A DNA stretch of 64,000 nt from Epiperipatus broadwayi (lineage: Eukaryota; Onychophora; Udeonychophora; Euonychophora; Peripatidae): contig JAQFVV010000324.1 in NCBI GenBank assembly GCA_028023455.1, positions 496,001 through 560,000 on the forward strand, read 5' to 3'. Under the pieces are notes generated by a model. It had not been told where the DNA came from. It did not search any database and saw only the letters and a program-made list of their open reading frames with translations. The position numbers and the translations under genes are program-made. Numbering within the stretch: position 1 is the first letter of the stretch; each line of letters begins with the position of its first letter. This document shows positions 25,846 through 39,649 of this stretch, piece by piece.

Positions 25846-27954
25846 AACAAATGACATTACTAATCTTGAAGAAAATCATATTTGTGTCAATAAGTTCATG
25901 TTCTTAGATCTTCGAAAAAAAGACCCATTTTGTCTGATTTACAGTAAATACATGAGTTTTTGCAATATTTTTCACTTTTAATATATTGCATTACCATGTT
26001 ATCATACATAGGAAATACAATTGTAAAGATCTGCATTGATAAATTTAATGTGGGATTTGGAATACTCATCATTTTAAATAGATGAATTAATAATACAAAG
26101 GCCAATTTATCAAATTAGATTGCCCTACTGTTGTATATGCAATAAGATTCAGCCAAACAGATTGTCCATATACCTACTACAGAGAAATGAAAGCTAATCT
26201 AAACACAATGTTAACGCAACACATATTGATGTACAAAAAAACAAAAATCGATTCAACTAATACATAACTATTTTATAACCATGAAAAAGAATATGGGCAC
26301 AGCTTTGATTCTAGTATTATTAAAGTAATGTGGGAGGAAACAAAACATAACATTACAGCATGTGTTTCATTGAATAAAATGAATATGTAATGAACCAAAG
26401 ATCTAACATTACTCAAATTAGCAAAAATTTGGTCTCTTAGATTCTCACAGAATGTGGTAAAAACATACTCAATTCAATTAAATTCATTTAACATATTTAA
26501 AGCTCTGTTTTGATATTTTTATATTATGCATATATAATGTATCTGTCAAAAAATTATAGCCTAACTATAAGATGTCTGGCACTACCTTAGTTTAATAGAT
26601 AATAAACTGATAAGAAAGAATAAGAAAGTACTATAAATATGTATTAATAAATAATGAATATCTTAGAGTTATGAAATTAAAATATAACTGTGAATATGTA
26701 AATAGAAATAAACAAATCCAATAATATTTGTGTGGTTAGCATATTTATTTACTCTCAATTTCCACAACACATATACCAAATCTAATATTATCTCTAGTTT
26801 TAAAAATATTAAATATAATAATAAAATTGTTTTTCAACTATAAATCTTTATTATTGATATGTTTAAATAACAAAAGAAATTATATTGTATCTAAACTATA
26901 TCTTATAGCAACTGAGCATTGATAGTCAAATTATATATACTACTATAAGTGGCAAATATCAATAATATTTTTTCTAAAATAAGTTTATCTTTAAATGAAC
27001 ATATTATGATAATATTAAGTGCCCATAATTATTAATTAGATGGGAATGCAAAAATTTGTGAAAGATGAAAGTCAGATATTTTAGTAAATATAAAATCAAT
27101 TTGTTTATGAACATACATAAAAAATAAATATGAAATAATAAAAATATAATTATAATCATAATAAAGTAAATTTATTTCTAAAGATCTCTAATCAGTTATA
27201 AATATAAGATATTTATTACAATCTATACTATTCTAAAATAAAATGTATTTGTGTATCTAGATCATATTGTGGAAAGATCAATTCATTGAAGAAGTCAGTT
27301 AACAAGTCTTAAACAAAACCCAAGAATTAACTAATTATTAAATAACCAATATCAAGCAGCATTTTATTTGATCTTTCTTTGTTATTGTATAATCAGGCTC
27401 TCAAAATGGGTATCTCTAATATATAACATTTATTCATTTTTTTAAAGGTAATAAATATATACCCTCTATACTCAGACTAATTAACTACACATAGCATTAT
27501 GAATTTAACTGACTTTTACAGGTAAGATATATAAATCATCAAGAGACTTTCCCTCTATTGTATGATTTTATAATACAATAACAAATACTTCTGGCCATGG
27601 ATACTAAATAATAACATAGGTATATGTGGTATTACAAAAAATTGCCCTACCCAGGCTAATATTTAAATTATAACATAAATTATATTTAAATATAATGCAA
27701 GTGTTAGAAACTTCTTTCTACTAAATGACAATATTATATATGTAAAATCTTATCATCATTTACACAAAGTATTCTTAGTACAATTTTTAATGAATCTGTT
27801 TTTTTAAAATATAAGGGTAACTTTCATTTTAAAAATACTTTCAAACCATATAAATATAGCCCTTTACACAGACCATTTAGATTTGAAATAAGGCATTATT
27901 ATACCTGGAATTCTGCCCATTCTTCTTGTATGTATTTCAATGATTACTGTCCTA
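25846..27954. other. No recognised feature
   Basis: AT-rich DNA; the open frame at 25,896-26,105 (minus) has no domain. Confidence 0.5.
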
Positions 27955-28335
27955 TATATGAGGGGTCAGAGTGACTTGATATCAACATGCACATAACAAC
28001 AAAATTGGCATCAGCATGGGATTTAAGTATTGTATCATCAGATTTTCAATGGTATGGATGGCTGAAGAGTTGGAGATTGGAGTAGATTGAGGCCTATCCA
28101 CTAAAGTATAAAGATTTTCTATCTTAATATAAACTGAGCACTGATTATATATATATATGTGTTGTAGATGATAATCTGGACCAACTAATGAGTGCTGGTT
28201 CAGCACGAAATATGTATATTGGTGATTGTTTATCTTTTTTTACATGTGTGTGGTCATGTGTATCAGGAGTATGAGATAGTGTGGATGGTTGAAGGTTGCT
28301 TGAAAATCTGTGTTCAAATTCCCTATATTTACAGA
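27955..28335 (+). mobile_element. Hammerhead-bearing repeat X, copy 2
   Basis: Inverted relative to copy 1. Blocks in order: ATCAGATTTTCAATGG, the CTAAAGTATAAAGATTTTCT block, CTGAGCACTGATTATAT, the hammerhead at 28,180-28,223, a stretch ending TGAAGGTTGCTTGAAAATCT, and the B-box-like GTGTTCAAATTCCC near 28,310-28,323. The open frame at 27,982-28,206 is a by-product of the repeat. The element's own reverse complement at 53.6 kb shows matching internal order. Confidence 0.8.
28180..28223 (+). ncRNA. Hammerhead ribozyme X2
   Basis: ACCAA (28,180-28,184), core CTAATGA (28,185-28,191), stem II GTGCTG/CAGCAC with GTT loop (28,192-28,206), GAAA (28,207-28,210), TATGTAT, A, then TTGGT (28,219-28,223). 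Stem I is 5 perfect pairs, stem II 6 perfect pairs and stem III 3 pairs with a 2-nt loop. Predicted cleavage is after A28,218 (ATA). One core base differs (CTAATGA for CTGATGA), which should impair cleavage in this copy. Confidence 0.75.
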
Positions 28336-29365
28336 CTATTTAGATAATTTATAATAGTTAAATATAACAAAGTGACTGAAATTATATTTTTAAGACCCAT
28401 AATTTTTTTTTTATGAAAAAATATATAAAGCATTTATACCTTTAACTTGATTACCATTTCATATGCTTACACATGCTGTTAATAAGAGTATGTGATGTGA
28501 TTTACTGTGGCTTCTTTATTCTTGGAGTCAAAAATCTTTCAGCCACTATGCCCAGAGAAACCTGATAGTCACTTTACCCCCTTTTTCCATTCTCAACTCT
28601 GTTTTTCCCATATTCTTCTCTATCCTGCTCCATCCCATTTCCACAACACTATCTTTGTCCACTCTATGGGCTTTATGTATAAATCCCTCTTATTTTTTTC
28701 CAAACCCAGTATAAAAACCAAGAACTCACTTTCTATATAATCACTTTGTTTATATTTATTCCCACAGAACTTCATTATTTGTACCTTTCTGCTTGTAAGT
28801 ATTTACATTCAATTAGCAGGTGCCTAATATTTTCCATGCCTTCCTTGCATAACTTGCAGACTAAATCATCTTTATTTATCCATTTATATGTATATTCCCT
28901 TGTTGCTAATGATCCTAGGTGAGCTTTAAACAGTTACTTTCCTTATTATTATCAAAAATCCTTCACCCCCCAATCTTCTGTTTACTTCTATATATATTTA
29001 AACTTCTTTTACTCTCCATATTAGTTCTCAATCTCTTCAATTCCCTATTTTATATTAATGCATCTATCTATTCTTCTATCTTATTCCTTACCACTGTAAC
29101 ACTCAACAATTCTCCTAACACAATCTTGCCACCTTTTATATAAGTATACTGACATAAAATCTTTATCCAAATCTTCTGCATACCATACTACCTTTCTCAC
29201 TCATCTTGTTGCCTATTCTTTACTCATAACCCAATTAAATACTATTTTGGTTATTCTCTTATTATTCATAAATTGCAATCTATGGAATATTTTCATTTTG
29301 CTTTTTGCATCTGTCATATAAAAACTTCATTATCCGATTTCTCCTTGAATTGCCTCCTTTGCCAT

Positions 29366-29581
29366 TCACTCATCTGCATCTAATGCCTGTCTTCCCACTT
29401 CTCTTTGTACTTTTTTTAAGTAATCTAACATCTCTTTACTAATACATAATATATCTTTACCATAAGTTAACTCTGCTACTGCCATCCCCTTCAGTACAAT
29501 TCTAGCTACATCATATTTATTATATGAAAATACTGTTATTTTCTTTATCAGTCCCTTTCTTTTCTTTGCTTCATTTAACAA
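29366..29581 (-). pseudogene. LINE RT thumb/C-terminal fragment
   Basis: The 71-codon frame (KYDVARIVLKGMAVAELTYG, then QREVGRQALDADE) continues the same element after the RT palm. The 'v...G.evW' region of LINE RTs, followed by Q-R-x-x-G-R-x-x-L, is a typical layout. It is separated from the RT frame by a break. Confidence 0.6.
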
Positions 29582-29838
29582 TTTTTTTCCTACTTATCCA
29601 AGCAATTTCTTTGATTACTTAAGTAAGAGTTAATATGCTTGATTCATATAGTGAAATTAAAATACTTTAGTTGAAATAATTATTCCTCATGACTAATCAC
29701 TTTCAGAGATTCTTTCTCCATATTCATAGCCTTTAACTATAATAATTTATGCAAATCTATGCAAATTTGATCAGATAGTCCATCTTTTTGAAATAAAAAA
29801 GTATATATCTTTTCTGTTTGTTGCATTTATATCTCTCA

Positions 29839-30354
29839 CTATAAACAATGCCTCCTTAATTTTTCTCTTGATATCATTCCTTTCAGTATTGTAGTATTTG
29901 CAGGTTCAAATTCATGATTAGTCACCTTCTTGTGGTCCACAAACAAGACAATTCCCAAATAGTTATACCAATAAACCACATTTAACTTTATATCTCCCAA
30001 TTCCACAGCATTTATCATTATTACTTTTGATTTTTCTTCACAAAATTTAATCACCATCTTTTTACCCACCCTTGTGCATGTCTTAATCATAATTTCCATA
30101 TCTTCCCTACTTTCTGTGCACAAGAAGATATCATCAGCAAATACAAGACCTGAAAATGTATATACTCTCATGCCATCTATTAATAGTATCTTTACTCCTC
30201 TTCTTAATATCTGTATTGCTCTTTTCAAAAACAAAATAGGTGACATAGGACATCTTTGCTTTAGTCCTATCCCATCTTTAACTTTAACTGATTTTATATT
30301 TCCTAATTGATATGTATAGTAATGATTTTCATGCAATTTCTTAATAAGATCCAC
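29839..30354 (-). pseudogene. LINE reverse transcriptase fragment (FADD box)
   Basis: 171 codons remain open. They contain GLKQRCPMSPILF, the counterpart of the GVRQGCPLSP box of non-LTR reverse transcriptases. SGLVFADDIFLCTES follows, whose FADD is the catalytic aspartate motif C (DNA 30,130-30,141), and then a KSKVIMIN block as expected downstream. The part upstream, with the first catalytic Asp, lies beyond a stop near 30,355-30,450. The encoded enzyme would copy its own RNA at a nicked target. Only part of the palm and thumb is open, so no function is expected. Confidence 0.85.
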
Positions 30355-32330
30355 TAAAACCCATTAATTTCCAAATTAACTAAACTTACCCATAGTCTAT
30401 TTCTATTTATTCTAGCATATGCCTTCTCTATGTCTATAAAGACCATATAAAACTGTATACTTGTTTTTCTACTCACATCTATAAATTGTGTAAGTCCAAA
30501 TAAACTATTTCCTATATACCTATCTGATTAAAAACCTGCTTGCATTTCTTCCAGCCATTTTGTAAACCTTCCAGCCATTATATATACAAAAACTTTATAT
30601 AACAATGATCCGTATCCTTTCCTTTAATTAGTAGTCTTACTCATATATTATTTCAACTATCTAGAAATTCACTCTTCTATGCCATCTTATTAACATGATA
30701 ATAGATTTAATTTTGCCCTATTTCCTAAATTCATCACCATCTCTGCTGCCCATCTATCTAAACTTCTTGCCTTTTCACTTTTCAATATCTTCCCTGCCTT
30801 GTTCAATTTATTTCTATAAACTTAATATTTCCATTACTATATGCTTTTATGTTTGTTATCACTCTGTCCTTCACATCTAACGTCTTTTCTATATCTATTA
30901 CATACTTATTTAAGATTGTTTCTAATTCTTTTCTAGAACTGCACTCTATTCCCTCATCATCTAGAATACTATTTCTCTCTCCCCTACATGCCTTGCTTTA
31001 ATATATTTCTAAAAATTTTTACTCCCATCTCTTCCACTTTTATTAATATCTTCCAAAAATGTACTATTTAATTTCATTCTCTATATGTAATGTTCTATTT
31101 TAGCCAACTTCTTTTTTAAAAAATATTTTCTTTTTCACTTTTTTTGTTTTTAATGGGACATTTATATTCTCTGCATATTTCCCCCTTTTTTTTACATTTT
31201 TACTAACTCTCACTATTCTATTACTTTTATTTTTCTTGAGCATTTTCACCTAAAACCATATTTATTACTCTTTCTACTTCACCACATCACTCCTTATATT
31301 CACCCCCAACAAATTTCTTCCATGATTTATGTTATTTTGATTTTTTATTCTTCTAATTTATTCTTATCATTCATTCTCCATCCACATCTTTCACTATCCT
31401 TTCTACTTTATTCCTATTTTCCCATCACATTGTTAACCATTTTTATTATAAAGAAATTATGATCACTATTATATATTCTCTCTTTATTATCAAACAGTTT
31501 AATTTTCTGTACTTTATTCATTCCCTCTTTCTTTACTAACACATAATCTATTGTGTGAAATATATTATTGCTAGACCATGTGTATTGACCCTCTCATAAA
31601 TACTTGATAAATTTCCAATGCTCAAATTCACTCTCTGACAAAAAAATTTCAAAAGTTGTCCATTCTGGTTATCTATGTCATCAATTTCTTCAATATACCC
31701 ATTTATATTTTCTATAACCACTATTTTCTTCCCCTTTATTTGAAAATCTGTATATTCTTAACTAGACATTCATATATGATAATGTTCCACTCCATTATAG
31801 TTTGATTATCTCAAGCAGTCATATAGCCACCATCTATTCTTGTCTTCTTAATCTTATCTCAAACCATAAATGTTCTTGACACTTAACAGTATTTAAATAT
31901 TTTTGACATAACTCCTATACCACCACCCCTTTTTTTCTTTTTCTTTTCTCTTCATATCCTGCCATATCAAGTCTTTCAGTGTAGGTTTTTCTTCTTCTCT
32001 TAGATATGTTTCTACTACTGTACATTCTTCATTTTTAACTGCTTTGTTTAATTCCAGCCACTTTCTGGTCTCCTATCACTTTGTATATTTAAATATCCAA
32101 TTTTGAGTCTTTTTTTCTATTACATTTGTAAGTAACTTATCATTAATTTTACAGATCCATTCTTTCTCCACATCTACATTTATATCTAAATCAGCTACAC
32201 CTAATTTATTTCTTACATCCTATCCATTCTTTTTTTTTGATAATACTGCAACTTAAAACCATACCCCCCCCCTTATAAGTTTCCAGAACTACAATATTTT
32301 TTTATAAATCAAATTCTCTAATACTTCACT

Positions 32331-32820
32331 TATGTTTATTATTATATTTTAGAGATATCAAATATCCATTACAATATATATAACAAAGTGTGCATATATG
32401 TGTGAATATGCTTTATAAAGAATTTGATGTTTTAAAATAGACAACATTTCCAGTTTTTAATTGATCTTAATGCATTTTTGGTGCTGAATAATATATATAT
32501 TACAACAATTTAAAATCCAGAGTCAAACTTCTTGCTCTCACACTTTTGATACCATCCACTTTAAATAAATACATTTAAAGCTTATGACAAATCATTTATT
32601 AGGTTAAAGATTATTACATTCCTAGCCTAGATTTAAAGTAAGTTAAAAAGTTATATCTGAACTGAGCATGATATGATATAAATGATTATTAGTAATTATT
32701 ATTCTTTTAATCTAAAGTGAATGATGTCAAAGATGTCAATGCAGAAAAGTTGATGCTTATAATTCAGGTAGTAGTTATTTGATATTGATAAATACTAAAC
32801 AAATTATGAATACATGTTTA
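32331..32820. other. No recognised feature
   Basis: AT-rich DNA to the right of the LINE 5' end. No promoter motif can be supported. Confidence 0.45.
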
Positions 32821-32824
32821 AGAG

Positions 32825-32900
32825 ATTGTGATTTGGGCTAACTAAAAGTGCTGGTTCAGCATAAAGTGCAACTTGGGAGTCATTTATCTCTTTTTGATGT
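32825..32900 (+). repeat. Hammerhead X relic
   Basis: GTGCTGGTTCAGCA (32,848-32,861) followed by TAAAG, and TTGGGAGTCATTTATCTC, match stem II and the downstream region of the X hammerheads. The core box is reduced to CTAAAA and GAAA is damaged. A fragment only. Confidence 0.65.
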
Positions 32901-33064
32901 CTTTATTTATAGATTTCAAAAATGTATTGTGAATAGAAATTTTAAATATAATATACAATAAAACAACTCATAATATAAAAATGCAATATATAATAAAAGC
33001 AAAAGCAGACTAAACTAAAATTTTTTTTTTTTTTTATATTTTATTTTAAAAAAAATATTTATAA

Positions 33065-33600
33065 ATGTTTTGGCCAGACCATTAATACAGATAGAAACAT
33101 AATGGATGAAGTTAATCATAACAATTAAGTTTCCATGGAGTGCTTTCTTTGGTAGAAAATAATTTGATGCTAAAAATAAATATGCCTATGAGCTTGAAAA
33201 GAAAAGTTTTTAATAGATGTGCTTTACTGGTGCTTGTTTATAAATCAGAGTCAAAAAACTACAAAGTTTTGGAACACACAATAAAGTATGAAAAGATATA
33301 TATTGAGATTAACAAAAAATTATCAAAAGGAGCCTATAATGTTGATAGAATAAAGTAGTATCACTGATATTGCTAAAATATATTAATCAAGTCCCTAAAA
33401 AAGATGACAATATATAAACAATTATTATCTTAAATTGGAATCTAAAAGATTGCAAAAGAATTAAGAAAGGACCTCTATGTGATGAATGAATGAAACAAAA
33501 ACATTTTTGGAGTGATGTGGAGAAGTTATTTATGACAAATTAGCACGAACTTTAAGAAATCTTTATTCTGCAAGATAATGATGATGATGATGATATACAC
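33065..33600 (+). pseudogene. RTE-like LINE 3' end
   Basis: The open frame at 33,140-33,358 contains MPMSLKRKVFNRCALLVLVY. This closely follows the 'kSkMPmsLKrkVfnqCvLPVLTYG' segment after the RT palm in RTE-type elements (the annotation trail 'craniofacial development protein 2-like' in many invertebrates). The downstream frames carry further remnants before a (GAT)n tail at about 33,578-33,594, a usual kind of RTE 3' terminus. Stops and shifts mean it is dead and 5'-truncated. Confidence 0.7.
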
Positions 33601-35811
<2,211 letters not shown>

Positions 35812-35830
35812 TAATATATATAAAAAATTA

Positions 35831-35987
<157 letters not shown>

Positions 35988-35989
35988 GG

Positions 35990-37915
35990 GTAATTACATA
36001 TTAGACCAGCGATGATAAAAATCACTGGCACAAACACATATGTATATAAAGACTGAATTAAACAAACTTACAATCTTTTAAAAAAGGAAATGAATTAAGT
36101 TTGTAAGTAAATATTAGATAATATTTCAATGAGGAGAAAATTGTTAGTCAAAATGTTAGTTTTGCTGCTAATTTTAAGGCCAAATAATGACTGTGTTTCA
36201 TTCAGGATTGTTGAAAGAGAGTAATAGCTTGTAGCAAAATATTGTTCACGGTAGAAAGTTCAGTCCTCAGCAGTGGTGCTAAAAAACAACATGTTGTAAA
36301 TGGACAGAATTGCACCATTAAATATATGTATATATATATTTTTTGATTTGGTTATCACTTCTAATAAATTAAAAGTTTACTTGTTGGAAGATCATTTTTT
36401 GCAAAAAACATAAATGCATGTTTGTTTTATTTACAGTAAATAAAGTTATAGGTTATCATTTTTCAAAATAAATATGATCGAACCAATATATGTATGAAAT
36501 CTTATTGCCAGACTAAAATGTAGGAACCCAATAAAGCTGAACAGAAAATACATTTCTAAAAAAATTATAGAACTGAAAAATGCTGCAATTATTAAGGATT
36601 GTACAGTGCCAGATTTTAGATTTTATAGCCCCAAGATATGTCTTAATATATAGATATAAAAGTACATATTCTTGTAATTACATATGGTTTTGAAATGACT
36701 CATTAACAATTCTTCAAACTGATATAATGATAGATTTATTGAGTGACTCAATCTGCAGCAGACAAAAAATATAACATAAAGGTGCCTGCAGGAAATATGA
36801 TAATCATGTAACATCCCATAATAATTCATATATTTTTTATAAAGCACATCTACATAATCTAATAATTACTATCTCTTTGAATAAGTTAGGGTAATAAGTC
36901 AAACAAAACAAAAAAATTACAAAAAAAAAAATATTTTCAAGATTGATTTTATTTCGAAAAGAGAATTTTATGTTTCTGGGGGGGGGGGTATATCCCACAT
37001 AACCCCCCCCCCCGACAAACATAGCGAGGATGACCGTTTAATTATGGTTTGTATTTAAAACTATTATGTACATTTTAATAATGGTATATTATATTAAAGC
37101 GGATAAATAATCATTTATATAGCTGAAATTAAGTTTATTAGTTTTACATTGAAAACAAAATGGTATTCTTTTTATTTCAATGTATTCAATTGGCTACAAA
37201 AGTTAAATTATTGTTCATAAAACATCGAATTTTACGAATGAAAATAAAAATAAATACACTCAAAGGATTTTAAAAAAGAAAATGTTAAATAATTATTTAT
37301 TGTTAGCTTTCAATTTTTATGAACTTTTAAAATATATGTATATTTACTTTATACCATTTTATTCACTAAATTTTTAAATAATATTTATTGTACAAGTTGT
37401 GAATAATTAACACCCTGACATCTGATAATGATTTTTGAATTATATTTTGTAGCTTAAAAACAAACAACAGAAAAATGTCATTCCTGACAAGTAAAATCCA
37501 TTGGGTTTGTTAAATGATTGCCAGACAACAAAATTTAAAATCACATAATTTTAATAATTCTAACTTGGAAAAGATCATTAGTTAATTGTAAAAAAAAATA
37601 GAGATAAATGCCATCTCTTCTTAATTATTTTTATAATTCAAATGACAGTTCCATTAATAATTATATTTAAAATGTACATGCCAATTACACATTGTCTGTA
37701 TTTATTTTAAGATAAAATGTATTTTTTGGAGAGAAAAAAAAAGTTAAAGATTTTTCCAAGAGAACTCACAGGAGAATAATGATGAACCAGAATCTAACTG
37801 ATCAATTTTGGCGTCTAAGGCAAACATTAGAAACTGTGCCTTTTAAAATCATTGAAAATGCTGTCACAGTTATTTTAAATGCTCTATAAAACAAAGCTAT
37901 GTCATAAAAATATGT
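35990..37915. other. No recognised gene
   Basis: AT-rich DNA; the frames at 36,623-36,847 and 36,837-37,022 (minus) have no domain. Contains the G/C run described separately. Confidence 0.5.
36977..37015. repeat. Poly-G / poly-C inverted pair
   Basis: A run of about 11 G, then TATATCCCACATAA, then a run of about 11-12 C. The two runs can pair as a pure G:C hairpin with a 14-nt loop. This is by far the strongest GC feature in the surroundings. Confidence 0.95.
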
Positions 37916-37919
37916 ATTA

Positions 37920-39185
37920 AATACAAAATTAAATATTGCCTAACGTTATACTAGTAGAAATTTATACATTTCAATGCTAGCCAAAAAATAACAAGTAGTT
38001 TTATCTATTAGTAAATAGACATTTTCAAGTGAAATTCAAGTAAACATACAACATACATATACAAACAAAATAGCCTTTCTATCATTTACTTCAAAAACCA
38101 ACTTCCTCAGATTCAAAAAAATTTTATCATCAAAATTTCTTTGACTCTTTCATGTCAATTCAGTTTTTTCACAAAAGATAATCTCTACATAGTCAAACAA
38201 TATTTTATGATCTATATTCAGTTCATGAATATATAAAGCTGAGTTATGATATCTATTTCCTTTTTCAGTAAGACTTAATTTACTCTGGCCTACTTTATAA
38301 TAACTACAAGGAATCTTATAAACTACCCCAGGAATAGATTTGCAATCAATTAACTGTTTTGAACTATTTAGTAATGAATTTAAATTCAGGTCTTTCTTCA
38401 CAATAAAAAACTATTCATATAAATCAATTTACTAATTGATAACTTATATGGCAAAAAAAATAAACTACTTATTCTCACTAACAATTAAATCTTTATTATT
38501 AAGAGATTTATAGATGTTTTTATTAAATATAAAATTCCTAATAAATTCATGATTATATCCTAACTCAATATAGTCAAATGCAAATTGACTCCTCTGAACC
38601 AAGTCTTTTATTTCTATAACAAAATTTCTGTAAAGAAAGCTTATGAATAAAAGATTGATAGCACTCTGGCCTTATCATATTTTAAAAATTTTTTGCTTTA
38701 ATAAAATGATTACAAAATAAAACATTATCAATTTTATCAACACTTAAATCTAAAAATGTTAACATAACCAATTCAAATATAGGCCCTCCTCTTTCAGTTG
38801 TAAATTTAATATTAGAATCAAAAGTATTCAATCTATTTTTAAAAACCCTTCAATTTATCTTTATTTATAACAAACAAATATCAAACATACGTAACAAATT
38901 ATTTTAAAGAAACAGAAAAATAATTAATAACAGTATTCTCTAAACAAAAGCAAAAAAACAATATAAACAAAGGACATTAAAGGAAAAATAATATAAACAA
39001 TAACTCATTCTTCTTTAATTTTATAAAACACATCATTAGACATAAAATATATAGAACCCTTTAATAATAATAGCTTATCTGCAAAAAAATATTCAAATTT
39101 CTTTAAAATACTGAGAAACACATTAATGCTTATTATCCTATTAGCTGATTGATACATGTTTTCAATATCTAAACTACCAAAATAT
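37920..39185 (-). mobile_element. Penelope-like element B, minus copy
   Basis: The minus strand carries the RT remnant (about 39,180-39,000) and, downstream, a GIY-YIG-type nuclease (38,401-38,150). The nuclease reads PGVVYKIPCSYYKVGQSKLS, then RYHNSALYIHELNIDHKILF: Y-x-I-P-C, then the conserved N-S-A-L...H...H-K-I region. It is the inverted partner of 39,650-40,950. Stops between the parts mean it is not functional. Confidence 0.8.
38150..38401 (-). pseudogene. PLE B GIY-YIG endonuclease domain, minus copy
   Basis: 83 open codons. VVYKIPCSYYK is the start of the domain, where the GIY box is GVVY. The usual second box Y-I-G-Q is eroded to KVGQ. SALYIHELNIDHKIL is the conserved His region. 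Known role of the family: the nuclease nicks DNA during PLE insertion. The frame ends at FCEKTELT, where the plus copy continues for 30 more residues, so this copy is truncated. Confidence 0.75.
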
Positions 39186-39649
39186 AATTATTTTCTAAAA
39201 CAAATCTATTAATTTTATTATGATAAAATTAATGGATTTGCATCACTATTGTAATAAAACACAATGATACAAAAATACATTTAAAAACAAACTAGGTATG
39301 ATTAAAGAGAGAGGCCAAAAAATTATTTCTCCAGATATATTTGTAGCCATGTGATCATTTATTCATCCGTGCTCAAATCTATAGTGAACTATTCTAACTA
39401 TAATTTCTCAATTTTTTTCAATGGCTGATAAAGACATTACAATTTTATATGTTTAGCAATATGTAGTATTTTTTTTCTTTTTTTTCTATTCTAACAAATT
39501 GTAAATATGTCAAGTTTTTTTATATAGTTTTTATTTTCCATTTCTATTGTAATATATTAAATATTTTTTATCAATAAAATTTCCTTTTGAAACTAAAATC
39601 AATAGATTGGTTTTAGAAAATAATGGTATTTTGGTAGTTTAGATATTAA
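39186..39649. other. Spacer (hairpin loop) between the PLE B copies
   Basis: About 465 bp of AT-rich DNA between the inverted copies. No motif was recognised. Confidence 0.5.

Larger units (their letters stand above)
28480..32330 (-). mobile_element. Near full-length non-LTR retrotransposon (LINE), broken
   Basis: On the minus strand, from right to left, I recognise: an APE-type endonuclease relic (about 32.0-31.4 kb; an IDDIDNQNGQLL stretch and an NSDHNFF box at about 31,459-31,470), a reverse transcriptase (30,354-29,839), and a C-terminal region with the zinc-knuckle part at about 28,850-28,900 matching the copy at 19.6 kb. The left end near 28,480 shares TCACATCACATA-type sequence with 19,960. 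The coding strand is A-rich, so the plus strand looks pyrimidine-rich. Many stops and frameshifts mean it is dead. Open plus-strand frames here (28,507-28,740, 28,919-29,143, 30,074-30,310, 30,695-30,880) are shadows. The exact clade needs a tree. Confidence 0.8.

Noticed and set aside
30130-30141. CTGATGA on the minus strand resembling a hammerhead core
   Set aside because: It is the codons of the LINE FADD box; no GAAA, stem II or flanking pairing follows.
28507-30880. Several plus-strand Ser/Leu/Phe-rich open frames
   Set aside because: Reverse-complement shadows of the A-rich LINE coding strand.
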